Positions 8,581 to 16,490 of a DNA stretch of 64,000 nt are shown here, piece by piece; positions within the stretch are counted from its first letter, which is position 1, and every line of letters starts with the position of its first letter. Under the pieces are notes generated by a model that was not told where the DNA came from, searched no databases, and saw nothing but the letters and a program-made list of their open reading frames with translations. The position numbers were made by a program, and so were the translations under genes. Source of the stretch: Alphaproteobacteria bacterium (lineage in GTDB: Bacteria > Pseudomonadota > Alphaproteobacteria > Rhodospirillales > Rhodospirillaceae); assembly GCA_030835385.1 (NCBI GenBank), contig JAURPI010000022.1:178207-242206 (forward strand). The letters run 5' to 3'.

Positions 8581-9042
8581 CTAGACCTTAGGTTTGTCCT
8601 GATTTGCCGGAGCGGGTGGTTTTCGCTTGGACTTAGCAGCGACCAATATATCGTCCAGCTCACCTTTTTCAGTAGCGGTGCGGATTGTTCCCAGAACTTG
8701 CTTTACGTCCTTGAGGTCACGACCCGCTTCAATAAGCGGCTTGTTCTGATTGAGCGACAGCTTCGCACTACCATATTTGAGCTCCACATACTGAAGTCCA
8801 TCCGCATGTTTGAACCACCACGGTTTTACTGGACGAGTGTGTTCAACGACTTTCATTTCTCCCGTTTCTGGATCAGCTTGCTTGCGCTTGATGATGCGGG
8901 CGAACTCTTTGCCCTCGATATGCTTCTGAGACATAGCAATCTGCTCGTCCAGACGCTCCATGAACTTGGCTCTCGCTTGCATATTAAGCGGCAGTTTAGC
9001 GCCGCGAACGTCCTCAGCCAGTTTTAATCCTTTAAGTGACAT
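8581..9042 (-). CDS. DUF6641-like protein
   Basis: 153 aa, soluble and basic. The arrangement LDEQIAMSQKHIEGKEFAR, a central VKPWWFKHADGLQYVELKYGSAKL and a C-terminal IRTATEKGELDDILVAA matches what I recall of DUF6641, another small family of alphaproteobacterial mobile elements, function unknown. ATG 9042 has GGAGAT 8 nt upstream. It heads a leftward pair with the DUF3768 gene and lies beside the DUF6626-like gene on the same strand. Confidence 0.75.
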   Translation of the reverse strand: MSLKGLKLAEDVRGAKLPLNMQARAKFMERLDEQIAMSQKHIEGKEFARIIKRKQADPETGEMKVVEHTRPVKPWWFKHADGLQYVELKYGSAKLSLNQNKPLIEAGRDLKDVKQVLGTIRTATEKGELDDILVAAKSKRKPPAPANQDKPKV

Positions 9043-9137
9043 ACTCTTATCTCCGTGTTGCTTGAAAGAACTGCAACACGATCACTTAAAGCCAGGTGGT
9101 ACTGAATGCGACCAAAGACTTCACGGGCTTGGTCAAC

Positions 9138-9443
9138 CTACTCAACGCAACAGTTGCGTCGCAAACTCTCTAAGACGCTTTCACGAAGAGCGTTAAGTGT
9201 ACTCTGCCGCGCCCTTAATGACGGGCTAAAAGCAAAAGACCGAATTGAACGATTTGCTTCGATTTCGTCTTCAAGCCGGAGAAACAATTTCGATAGTGCC
9301 TGGATACTCGGCTCACCGTTGGTTGCTTTGAGCGACGAGTAATAACTACGTGACATACCAAGCCAACGGCGGCTGTAATCGTACTGGTTTTGACTAAGCT
9401 GGTGATCACAAAGTGTTATGTACGCGTTTTCAAGAATATTCAT
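9138..9443 (-). CDS. Small DUF6626-like protein
   Basis: 101 aa. The N-terminal half (DYSRRWLGMSRSYYSSLKATNGEPSI) looks like a helix-turn-helix-like segment and resembles DUF6626, a short family usually found with DUF6641 and DUF3768. ATG 9443 follows a strong GGAGG. Divergent from the small gene at 9545, with ~100 bp between. A DNA-binding role is possible but not shown. Confidence 0.65.
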   Translation of the reverse strand: MNILENAYITLCDHQLSQNQYDYSRRWLGMSRSYYSSLKATNGEPSIQALSKLFLRLEDEIEANRSIRSFAFSPSLRARQSTLNALRESVLESLRRNCCVE

Positions 9444-9544
9444 ATTGAGCGCCCTCCTTTTAAGTATTTATCCAATTAGTGCCGCTAGAAACGGCTGATT
9501 GTATAAATACGAGTGCTAGAGAATTAGCGCGAAGGAGATTGAGC

Positions 9545-9748
9545 ATGAATAAGGAAATAGACTTACAGCAATTGGATGAAGATTTTCCAATTCCAGCCCT
9601 GCCCGGAGATGACCCTGACGTTGTTATCCGAATGGGAATCCGACTAAAGGCTATGGGCCTTTTACGTAAGGACTATCCGCTCGAAATTCCTGGAACAAAG
9701 GGCAATAAAAACAACAAGCGCAGCAACGGGGAGACCCACCGGACTTAG
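9545..9748 (+). CDS. Small hypothetical protein
   Basis: 67 aa, not recognised. The frame is open from 9479, but ATG 9545 has AAGGAG 7 bases upstream and is the likely start. The protein is acidic at first (LDEDFPIPALPGDDPDVV), then a short helix (IRMGIRLKAMGLL), and a polar Lys/Asn-rich tail. The position, divergent from the DUF6626-like gene and just before a hairpin-dense noncoding stretch, suggests it is small cargo of the element. Confidence 0.6.
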   Translation: MNKEIDLQQLDEDFPIPALPGDDPDVVIRMGIRLKAMGLLRKDYPLEIPGTKGNKNNKRSNGETHRT

Positions 9749-10401
9749 ACGGGCGCGATAAGTCTGAACCCTTCGGACGATTGGAACGAATTCCGCACTG
9801 GCCCAGGCCTGGACTCCCAATGCGGTGGACCGCCAAATTACAAATGGTCGCGCTCGCTTCTTAGCGAGTAGAAAAGAGGTGGCTCTGTCTGGAAATTGAC
9901 ACCCACCGTCACAGCGGTTGCTTCTCCCTAAATACTGAGCTGCTTAATAGCTCTCGTCACCGCTGCTGAAGCATTAGAACACCTAATAACCGAGATGGTT
10001 ACGACGGAGGGCAGGAAAGTAAGTCTGAAAATAGCGGCTTCGCCTCAACCGAAACGAACCGGGAGTACGAGGGATGGCAGGTTAAAGATCTCCGCCTGCT
10101 GCTAAACACCCTTTGGGAGAGCCGTTACACTGCCTAGGCAGGACAATATTCTCCCCTCCATATGAATTGACGAGACTATCTATAGATTTTTTCTCTTCTT
10201 TTCATAGGGGGGGGGATAGTAGCCAATTGCCAACCAGGCAGACCATTCAAAATAGCTTTCGCGTTGCTTCAGCAAGAAGACAAGCGCCAGCTCCGCTGGA
10301 TATGTGTTACGCGAATGAATGGCTATGAATGAGCAGGAACATGTAGCCAGCCGGTGAGCATGAAATGCGCTCCGCAGGCACTTAGCAAGTCATCAGGAAT
10401 A
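9749..10401. ncRNA. Candidate structured noncoding RNA region
   Basis: 650 bp without a plausible gene but dense in hairpins: GTCTGAA/TTCGGAC (9762-9778, loop CCC), CTCGCT/AGCGAG (9853-9868), CAGCGGT/ACCGCTG (9912-9918 with 9959-9965) enclosing GAGCT/AGCTC (9937-9953), GGGAGA/TCTCCC (10115-10120 with 10150-10155) enclosing palindrome CTGCCTAGGCAG (10130-10141), and CCAGC/GCTGG (about 10286-10298). A run of nine G follows near 10207. This looks like a long structured RNA, possibly transcribed rightward from 9545, but an origin or transfer site would also be hairpin-rich. Limits and strand are unknown. Confidence 0.35.
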
Positions 10402-10839
10402 TTACTCTGAACGGATTTTATCGAATTGCCGCTTTAACGCCTTAATGCGTTGGGCTTGTTCTTCATCTCTCTTCTTCAGATATCGTGCGGCGTCATCGTT
10501 CGTTTCTTGCTCTCTCTTTCTCTGAGTCCTAATTGCTCTTAGTGCAGCTTTACGGATGTGCTCCCGGTTCTTTTGCTGTTCCGCACTTGTCTTACGAACT
10601 ATCTCCAACTCATCTTCGGCTCGGTTGCCGTACATACGCGGTAGGAAATCGTGACGTTGCTGGACTTCCGCTTGTCGAGCTCTTTGACGGAGCTTGAGTC
10701 TATTGATGCTTTTGAGAGTAACTTTCTTTGGCGGCGGCTGAACGATAGTATTACACCCCCCTGCAGTTCTATTCTTTGCATGAGTAATTGACACATTGGT
10801 TGGCTTGCAAGCCGACACTGAGAACTCGTGGAAGCGCAT
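10402..10839 (-). CDS. Hypothetical coiled-coil protein
   Basis: 145 aa, not recognised. After a short N-terminus the protein is highly charged: residues ~55-140 are almost all Lys, Arg, Glu, Gln and Ala (RKTSAEQQKNREHIRKA, RTQRKREQETND, KKRDEEQAQRIKALKRQ), a long helix or coiled coil likely to bind nucleic acid or dimerise. ATG 10839 has GAGG 7 nt upstream. It follows the membrane protein gene at 10885 by 45 bp on the same strand and could be co-transcribed with it. Confidence 0.6.
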   Translation of the reverse strand: MRFHEFSVSACKPTNVSITHAKNRTAGGCNTIVQPPPKKVTLKSINRLKLRQRARQAEVQQRHDFLPRMYGNRAEDELEIVRKTSAEQQKNREHIRKAALRAIRTQRKREQETNDDAARYLKKRDEEQAQRIKALKRQFDKIRSE

Positions 10840-10884
10840 AAGTACCTCGCTACGTACGAACTATTTATGCCTATTCACCAAACC

Positions 10885-11406
10885 TCACCAATCGCGAGGT
10901 TGGTCTATCTCTCTAAGGGTATATTCGATACTTGGCCCAGAGTATGCGCGCACCTCTACTTCGAAGTACCCATGCACAAAGACCTGAACTAACCCAGTTC
11001 CGCCAAAGCTAGGTGCCAATCGCCCGGGCTCTTTAACAACTAGGACAAACGCGTCTCTCGCAACAAAACCACCGTGTTCGGATTCTGAAACAATTGGTAT
11101 TCTAGAGCTGTCCAGGTTCTGAACATTACAGGCTGCAATAAAATCGATCGCACAGCTGGACCAGGCCTGATGGTTAGACTCAGTACCGATCGAAAAGTCG
11201 AGAAGCAAATCAAGATAGACAACTTTTCTACTGCTCTTGTTTAAGAAACTTTGAAAATCATTGTTGCCCACAGTCCAAATGTGAACCGCGCCCTTGTATT
11301 TCGACCGGCTTAAGCGCTTGGCGGCCCATTGAAATATCTTTATGCCAGCGGCACAAACTCCAATTAGCGTAGCGGCAACACCAAGTATGTAGACAGCTTG
11401 TTCCAA
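10885..11406 (-). CDS. Hypothetical membrane-anchored protein
   Basis: 173 aa. One N-terminal transmembrane helix (VYILGVAATLIGVCAAGIKIF, residues ~5-25) is followed by a basic patch and a ~140-aa soluble domain with no family I know. It lies 30 bp downstream of the truncated RelA/SpoT-domain gene on the same strand, so the two were probably one operon. A RelA-like enzyme paired with a small membrane protein recalls toxin or defence pairs, but that is only inference. Confidence 0.6.
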   Translation of the reverse strand: MEQAVYILGVAATLIGVCAAGIKIFQWAAKRLSRSKYKGAVHIWTVGNNDFQSFLNKSSRKVVYLDLLLDFSIGTESNHQAWSSCAIDFIAACNVQNLDSSRIPIVSESEHGGFVARDAFVLVVKEPGRLAPSFGGTGLVQVFVHGYFEVEVRAYSGPSIEYTLREIDQPRDW

Positions 11407-11436
11407 ACTATAGCCAGCCTAAATCATATGACTGAA

Positions 11437-11826
11437 CTAAGATTGAATTTCGCTAGTTTGCTGTTTTAGCTCGACGCTCAAGTCGTTGAAAACCATATCT
11501 GCGCCCCATGCCTGTGCTGAAGTAAATGCTAAGAGGCGAAGGTGCTCTGGATCAAGCTCGCCACTTTCTGGCTTATAGCCTAAATCATGGTTCGCTTCGG
11601 ACCACGCATGTTGAAACATAGTCTTTATCTGCAATTCAAAGAACTGGGGAACCATGTCTTTATCCATTTCTGGGTCCACTATAGAGTCGGGCACCATCAG
11701 GATGTGGTGACTACCGAAGTAACCAAACTCCCACGGCTTAGGTTCCTTTAAATCTGTTTCTATCCTAGAAAAATACTCAGTAATTTCTTGCGTGATTCTA
11801 TCGATATCATTTCGGTAGAAAGTAAT
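11437..11826 (-). pseudogene. RelA/SpoT-domain protein, 5' end lost at the IS
   Basis: Reading leftward from the IS edge, 129 codons stay open to the stop at 11437. The residues YFSRIETD, FGYFGSHHILMVPDS and FFELQIKTMFQHAWSEANHDLGYK are the second half of the RelA/SpoT nucleotidyltransferase domain (the GYxSxH and ELQIRTxxQHAWAExxHDL motifs), which makes (p)ppGpp or related alarmones. The N-terminal part with the ATP-binding and first catalytic residues is missing because the IS3-family element begins at 11827. An internal ATG at 11697 could give an 86-aa fragment, but it would be inactive. Confidence 0.8.
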
Positions 11827-11893
11827 TGTCCTTCCCCCTTAAAACTGGGCCAGAACTTGTTAGAGTTTTGGATTGGATTATGGAGGGAGAGAG

Positions 11894-12181
11894 ATGGCTC
11901 GAAAGCGATATTCGGACGAGGATATATTGAATGTGCTGCGTCAAATTGAGCTGGATTTGAACGCGGGTAGCGATGTTGCCAGTGCCTGCCGTAAGTCTGG
12001 GGTCAGTGACGCGACGTACTACACGTGGCGCAAGCGATACGGCGGTATGGCGAGGTCCCAACTTCAAGAGTTGAAGTCACTTGAGAAGGAGAACAGTCGT
12101 CTCAAACGGATCGTGGCCGACCTGGAACTGGACAAGCTGATCCTCAAGGAGAGCCTGGATTATTTAAAGCCCAAGGCCTGA
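11894..12181 (+). CDS. IS3-family transposase OrfA
   Basis: 95 aa from ATG 11894 (GGAGGGAGAG upstream). The N-terminal helix-turn-helix (MARKRYSDEDILNVL, ASACRKSGVSDATYYTWRKRYGG) binds the IS ends, and the C-terminal leucine-zipper-like helix (LQELKSLEKENSRLKRIVADL) mediates multimerisation, as usual in the IS407 group. The slippery heptamer TTTAAAG at 12163-12169 lets ribosomes slip by -1 into orfB. Confidence 0.93.
   Translation: MARKRYSDEDILNVLRQIELDLNAGSDVASACRKSGVSDATYYTWRKRYGGMARSQLQELKSLEKENSRLKRIVADLELDKLILKESLDYLKPKA
12163..12169 (+). promoter_or_regulatory. Programmed -1 frameshift site
   Basis: TTTAAAG is read T TTA AAG in the orfA frame, a perfect X XXY YYZ slippery heptamer 13 bases before the orfA stop. 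A -1 slip gives TTT AAA GCC..., which stays open into orfB, producing the OrfAB transposase. Confidence 0.75.
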
Positions 12182-12213
12182 CGGCCACTGAGCTCCGTCA
12201 GGCTGTTGTCCAT

Positions 12214-13014
12214 GTGCGCCAGAGACTGGATACATCAGAACGGCGCACTTGCAAGGTGGTCGGGCTGGCCCGCTCCACCTACCAGTACAGGGCGGCTCCT
12301 CTGCCCAATGATGAAGACTTGCGTTTAGCCCTGATCCGCCTGGCCAAGCAATATGGCCGCTATGGCTATCGCAAGATCACCAAGCTTCTGGAAGTTGAAG
12401 GTTGGCGGGTGAACCATAAAAAGGTCGAGCGCTTGTGGCGGGAAGAAGGTCTGCAACTGCCTCACAGGCACAAGCGACGCAAACGGCTCTATCACAAGGA
12501 CAGCTCCATCATCCGGCTCAGGCCCCAGCATCCCAATCACATCTGGAGCGTGGACTTCGTTCACGACAAGCTCAGCAATGGGCGGCCATACAAAATGCTC
12601 ACCGTACTTGATGAATATACCCGTCAGGCTCTGTGTGTTGAGGTCAGGCCCAGAATGGGCTCAGCAGAGGTTCTCGAAGCGCTCTATCCGCTCCTTCTCA
12701 AACACGGAAAGCCTGAGTTCATCCGCTCAGACAATGGCAAAGAGTTCACCGCTAAAGCCTTGCAGGACTGGCTCACGAAGGTCGGCATCACCCCCATACA
12801 GATTTATCCGGGAAGCCCATGGGAGAATGGTTACAACGAACGCTTCAACGGCACGCTGCGCAGAGAAATCCTCAACGCCGAATGGTTCTCATCCATCAAA
12901 CAGGCCAAAACGGTCATCGGAAAGTGGCTCAGGCAATACAACCATGTACGGCCACATCAGGCCCTCAACATGAGACCACCCGTGCCAGAAACTCTACGAG
13001 CAGGTGGCTCATAA
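12214..13014 (+). CDS. IS3-family transposase OrfB (DDE integrase domain)
   Basis: 266 aa if started at GTG 12214, but probably made mainly as the C-terminal part of OrfAB by the -1 frameshift upstream. The rve domain carries the DDE triad: SVDFVHD (first Asp), IRSDNGKEF (second Asp) and PWENGYNERFNGTLRRE (Glu). An HTH_21-like segment (RYGYRKITKLLEVEGWRVN) precedes it. The gene is intact, so the copy may be active. Confidence 0.93.
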   Translation: MRQRLDTSERRTCKVVGLARSTYQYRAAPLPNDEDLRLALIRLAKQYGRYGYRKITKLLEVEGWRVNHKKVERLWREEGLQLPHRHKRRKRLYHKDSSIIRLRPQHPNHIWSVDFVHDKLSNGRPYKMLTVLDEYTRQALCVEVRPRMGSAEVLEALYPLLLKHGKPEFIRSDNGKEFTAKALQDWLTKVGITPIQIYPGSPWENGYNERFNGTLRREILNAEWFSSIKQAKTVIGKWLRQYNHVRPHQALNMRPPVPETLRAGGS

Positions 13015-13050
13015 CAAGGGGGCTTTACACAGGGTTAAGTCCGGCCCGCG

Positions 13051-14523
13051 TTATAGACGCTCCATAATCTCAAAAGCCGCGCGCTCGCCACTTTCCAGAG
13101 CGCCTTCCATACCGCGATCAAGACGCGCCGTATGCTCACCACTAAAGTGAATACGTCCCGCTGGTTTCGCCATAACGTTGGCGAAGTTACTGATCTGTCC
13201 AGGCTTCCAAGAGCACCAGGTGCCGCCGGCGAACTGGTCTTTTTGCCACGACCAAGTGCGGATAGGCTTCAGCGCACCCTTTGTAGACGGTCGAATTGCG
13301 ACCAACGAAGCCAACACTTCATGGGTGAGGACGTCGTCTGAAAGCCGGTCCGCCCGCAACGCGTTTTTTCCGCTTAGCCAAACACAGGCGCTTGTAATTT
13401 CGCCGTTGTCACCATGGGCATAGGCGAGGAGTTGTCCGCAGAACTGATCGGTCCACATGTTCGGCGGCAAGCCGTCATCCTCCCAATAAGGGCGCTCAAT
13501 GGAAAAATGCAATTGTGTTGTGGTGCTGTATCCGAGCGTGGCCACTGCTGCGCCTTGCTGCCCCGCCAGGGGCGGGTCAATCTTCAATAGCCGGAGGGCA
13601 CTGAAAGGCAATGAGACAAGAACAAAACGGGCCTTATGGATCGTCCCGTCATCGGTGGCCACAGTTACGCCGTCGCTATCGTGCGTGATCGAATGCGCCC
13701 GTGTGTTCATATGAATGTCACCGCGGACTGTTTTGGCCATGGCTTTGGGTAAACTCTGATTGCCCCCCTTTATGTGAAACACCCCGCTGCCCTGGCTTTG
13801 GTGTTGACCCCAGGTTTGGTTTTGCAGCAAATGCAGCGCCGACACATCATGAGAACTGTTGCCATAGGACTGATTGATATCGATACCCATGTTGATGGCA
13901 TTCGTCGCGTAACCGTTGCGGTTTAATAATTCATAGAGGGACACATCTAGACTCGCCGCTTCAGGTTCGAGCCAACTTTCTATGTCCTTCAATGTGTTGA
14001 GAGGTGCGATGGCGGGGTTGCGAAAGAAGAAGGGCAAGACCGACTTCAAGTGATCGGGAAACGGGTTGCTTTTCGAGTGTTCCCATTCCGGTGTTTTGAT
14101 CGCCTGACCGCCAAGATGAAGCAGCGTCTTCTCTGCCTGTTGATCAAGCGGAATCTCAATCGGCTCGCGTGCCCGCATCGGCTCCAAGGTCAACTCTAGA
14201 CGGTCGGCGTAGTCAAGTACGCGGGCATACAAGGGACCAATGACACTGCCGCCAGCTTCTGGCGCTCCGGGAACATCTGTCAGAGTGTAGAGGCGGCCAC
14301 CTATGCGTTCCCGTCCTTCAAGGATGGTAACTTTGGCGCCTGATTCTTCGAGTAAAAGGGCAGCATTGAGACCCGAAAGACCTGCGCCAATGATAAGGAC
14401 ATCGCTTTCTGTCTCTGAGGCATGGATGCTGCGGATGGGCATCGCTGTGGCTGCGACACTACCAGCAGCAAGCGCCAGAGTAGATCGACGCGACGTACCA
14501 ATTTTTTGCTGAGATGATTTCAT
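13051..14523 (-). CDS. Flavin monoamine oxidase-family protein, Tat-exported
   Basis: 490 aa from ATG 14523 (a TTG at 14532 is an unneeded alternative). N-terminal Tat signal SRRSTLALAAGS, then the FAD-binding DVLIIGAGLSGLNAALLLEESGAKVTILEGRERIGGR, the GxGxxG and GGR signatures of the amine oxidase superfamily. The C-terminus (IHFSGEHTARLDRGMEGALESGERAA) completes the FAD site. It would oxidise an amine or other electron-rich substrate in the periplasm. Last gene of the leftward flavoprotein cluster, 5 bases after the preceding stop. Substrate unknown. Confidence 0.85.
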   Translation of the reverse strand: MKSSQQKIGTSRRSTLALAAGSVAATAMPIRSIHASETESDVLIIGAGLSGLNAALLLEESGAKVTILEGRERIGGRLYTLTDVPGAPEAGGSVIGPLYARVLDYADRLELTLEPMRAREPIEIPLDQQAEKTLLHLGGQAIKTPEWEHSKSNPFPDHLKSVLPFFFRNPAIAPLNTLKDIESWLEPEAASLDVSLYELLNRNGYATNAINMGIDINQSYGNSSHDVSALHLLQNQTWGQHQSQGSGVFHIKGGNQSLPKAMAKTVRGDIHMNTRAHSITHDSDGVTVATDDGTIHKARFVLVSLPFSALRLLKIDPPLAGQQGAAVATLGYSTTTQLHFSIERPYWEDDGLPPNMWTDQFCGQLLAYAHGDNGEITSACVWLSGKNALRADRLSDDVLTHEVLASLVAIRPSTKGALKPIRTWSWQKDQFAGGTWCSWKPGQISNFANVMAKPAGRIHFSGEHTARLDRGMEGALESGERAAFEIMERL

Positions 14524-14528
14524 TTTTA

Positions 14529-15227
14529 TCAACCTGTGAACTGAGCGAGCTCGTACGTTGTCGCCATGTATCCGCCCACGCGAATCTTAACCATAACGAA
14601 ATCGTCTGGTGTAACCCATAACTCTTCTGTTGGGTGTTCTTTGGGTAAGCTGCCCTCGACCAAAAAGCGGTAGTGGTGAGTGTCGAACGTTCCCGCGCCA
14701 ACGGTGATGCGTTCCGTGCCGACAAACTCGATACGAAAATCAATGGGACATAGCATTGGTCCCGAGCAGCCGTCATGTTCCAAGGAGTTCAGCATAGACC
14801 CTATTGTCGGCTGAGGATTGACTGCAGAACTATGGTCAAATGTTGCCAGGTGCAAAGCGTCGCCCGACAAAGGGTGAGGACCGAAGGACTGCGGTCTGGT
14901 CGGCAAGTCCATGTGCTGACTTATGCGTCCGGTCCCAATGTTATAGCCCTCAAACGAGGCAAAGTTATCACCAAAGCGAAACCATCCATCTCCTAAATAC
15001 GCGCCGTTCTTTTGCAGGCGAGTATAGCAGTCCACCGGACGCCATTGGTCGTCGACAGAGTAAACAATATCTTTAGATACTTCGCGGTCATAGATTTCGC
15101 ACGTGGCCTGCAACGTACGGTGACCGTTCGGCGCTACAGAAACTGAAAAATACTCAATGCCACGCTCACCGTTGGTGTCATGTGTGGCAACTATGGTTCC
15201 GCTGTATCGGCGGCGCATGGGTTTCAT
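14529..15227 (-). CDS. Hypothetical protein of the flavoprotein cluster
   Basis: 232 aa, no signal peptide seen. Mostly beta-strand sequence, ending in GTFDTHHYRFLVEGSLP and ELWVTPDDFVMVKIRVGGYMATTYELAQF, which loosely resembles the DUF3108 type of beta-barrel proteins, but I am not sure of the family. Its stop lies 5 bases before the amine oxidase ATG, so both are translated from one message. Function unknown. Confidence 0.65.
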   Translation of the reverse strand: MKPMRRRYSGTIVATHDTNGERGIEYFSVSVAPNGHRTLQATCEIYDREVSKDIVYSVDDQWRPVDCYTRLQKNGAYLGDGWFRFGDNFASFEGYNIGTGRISQHMDLPTRPQSFGPHPLSGDALHLATFDHSSAVNPQPTIGSMLNSLEHDGCSGPMLCPIDFRIEFVGTERITVGAGTFDTHHYRFLVEGSLPKEHPTEELWVTPDDFVMVKIRVGGYMATTYELAQFTG

Positions 15228-15253
15228 AAACTATGATCCTTATTGATAGCTAC

Positions 15254-15679
15254 TTACGCTGATTCGCCAAAATGAGGGTCTCCGGGGTCTACATCTCCCG
15301 ATTCTTGATCCATATCCATAAAGATTCTCCATTTTCCGTCTTCACATTGACGCAGCAAAAGCGTGAAGCGCCCGAACAAGTAGTATGGCTCGGTGCCGCC
15401 TTTTGGTGCCAATGTGAACCATGACCTCCCATAAACGTATGCCCACGTCCCATTGACCTCCGCCCGGTCATATTTGACGGTCACTTTCCTATCCAAACGA
15501 ACGAATGACCGCCTAATCAGGTCTCCTATTGCGTCTTTACCATTCACAGTCGATCTCCCTTGAACGGCAACCACAGCGTCATCAGTATAGAGATCAACCA
15601 CCTTCTCAGGATCTTCAGCTTGGTAAGCTGCAATCCAATCATCGATGACTGCGATGATGTTGGGATCAAGGCTTGGCAT
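15254..15679 (-). CDS. SnoaL/NTF2-like protein
   Basis: 141 aa from ATG 15679, chosen because AAGGAG lies 9 nt upstream; an in-frame start at 15715 lacks that. It has the NTF2-like alpha+beta cone: AVIDDWIAAYQAEDPEKVVDLYTDDAVV, a middle GKDAIGDLIRRSF and a C-terminal FTLLLRQCEDGKWRIFMDMD. The fold covers ketosteroid isomerase, polyketide cyclases and many small hydratases. No signal peptide. In a cluster with flavin dehydrogenases, an isomerase or dehydratase step is plausible. Confidence 0.8.
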   Translation of the reverse strand: MPSLDPNIIAVIDDWIAAYQAEDPEKVVDLYTDDAVVAVQGRSTVNGKDAIGDLIRRSFVRLDRKVTVKYDRAEVNGTWAYVYGRSWFTLAPKGGTEPYYLFGRFTLLLRQCEDGKWRIFMDMDQESGDVDPGDPHFGESA

Positions 15680-15846
15680 GATGCACACTCCTTTTGTTGT
15701 TAAACCAGATGACATCTAAAATCGTCGGCGTGACGCTTCTTTAGCTCCGAGCAATGAGAACCTGATGGCAGAGTGACGGACATCGAGCCCGGTTCTAACG
15801 CCAGCTATTCTTCGTTACATTTTGTGACGAGAGGGCGACCATTGAC

Positions 15847-16458
15847 CTATTCCCTAGCTGCCAATAACTCCTCAAGGTCATCAATGAGCAGGCCGTCATA
15901 CCAGTCGTATTGAGATGAGCCACGGGCAAGTAGTAGAAACTCGCCCACCTCTTGCCAGTCAACTTTCTCATCACACTGATCATACTTACCCTTGAGAGCG
16001 AAACGGCTGTAGCTGATCAGTGACGCGTATCGCCCCCAACGAGCTGCAATCAGGTGGTGGTGAGCACCTTTGCAATGATCTTGTTGCAACAACTCACCCA
16101 AGTCCCCATTAGAATAAAAATTACCTAGGGCAAAATGCGCTTGGGGATATTCCCGTTCTGCGGCAGCCGTAATAAGTGCTAAGGAGCGCTCCCAATCCCT
16201 CCACGCATGATCGTAGTAGAGTAGATGACCCAGCATATACATGAGGTGTGCGTTGTCCGGATCTGCTGCTAGGTCTCGCTCACACGCATAAACGGCACCG
16301 CGCCAATTGATTAGACCGGTTGGCAACCCTGGCGCTTGACGTTGAGGGTCGGTGGAGTGTCCCCCGACCCAATCACATTCCGTAACATGCGCCTCGACAT
16401 TGGTGGCTGTACAAAGAGAAAATCCAAGCAATACTAATAGCAACCTGTATATTTTCAT
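15847..16458 (-). CDS. Exported Sel1/TPR-like repeat protein
   Basis: 203 aa. A signal peptide (MKIYRLLLVLLGFSLCTATNVEA) precedes two or three degenerate Sel1-type helical repeats, for example LMYMLGHLLYYDHAWRDWERSLALITAAAE and AHFALGNFYSNGDLGELL. ATG 16458 follows GGGAG. Such periplasmic repeat proteins act as scaffolds; nothing in the sequence gives a partner. It sits within the leftward flavoprotein cluster. Confidence 0.7.
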   Translation of the reverse strand: MKIYRLLLVLLGFSLCTATNVEAHVTECDWVGGHSTDPQRQAPGLPTGLINWRGAVYACERDLAADPDNAHLMYMLGHLLYYDHAWRDWERSLALITAAAEREYPQAHFALGNFYSNGDLGELLQQDHCKGAHHHLIAARWGRYASLISYSRFALKGKYDQCDEKVDWQEVGEFLLLARGSSQYDWYDGLLIDDLEELLAARE

Positions 16459-16490
16459 TGTGTGCTCCCTAACTAAGGTTTCGGTGGGCT

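Larger units (their letters stand above)
11827..13029 (+). mobile_element. IS3-family insertion sequence (IS407-like), complete
   Basis: About 1.2 kb with orfA and orfB, the layout of the IS3 family. The left end is TGTCCTTCCCCCTT; the right end, read inward from 13029, is TGTAAAGCCCCCTT, matching 10 of 14. The flanks (GTAAT left, CAGGG right) show no target duplication, so the copy probably arose with, or later underwent, a deletion. A second, deleted copy starts at 63721. Confidence 0.8.

Noticed and set aside
2890..13050. A prophage
   Set aside because: No capsid, portal, terminase or tail genes are seen; the genes fit an integrative element.
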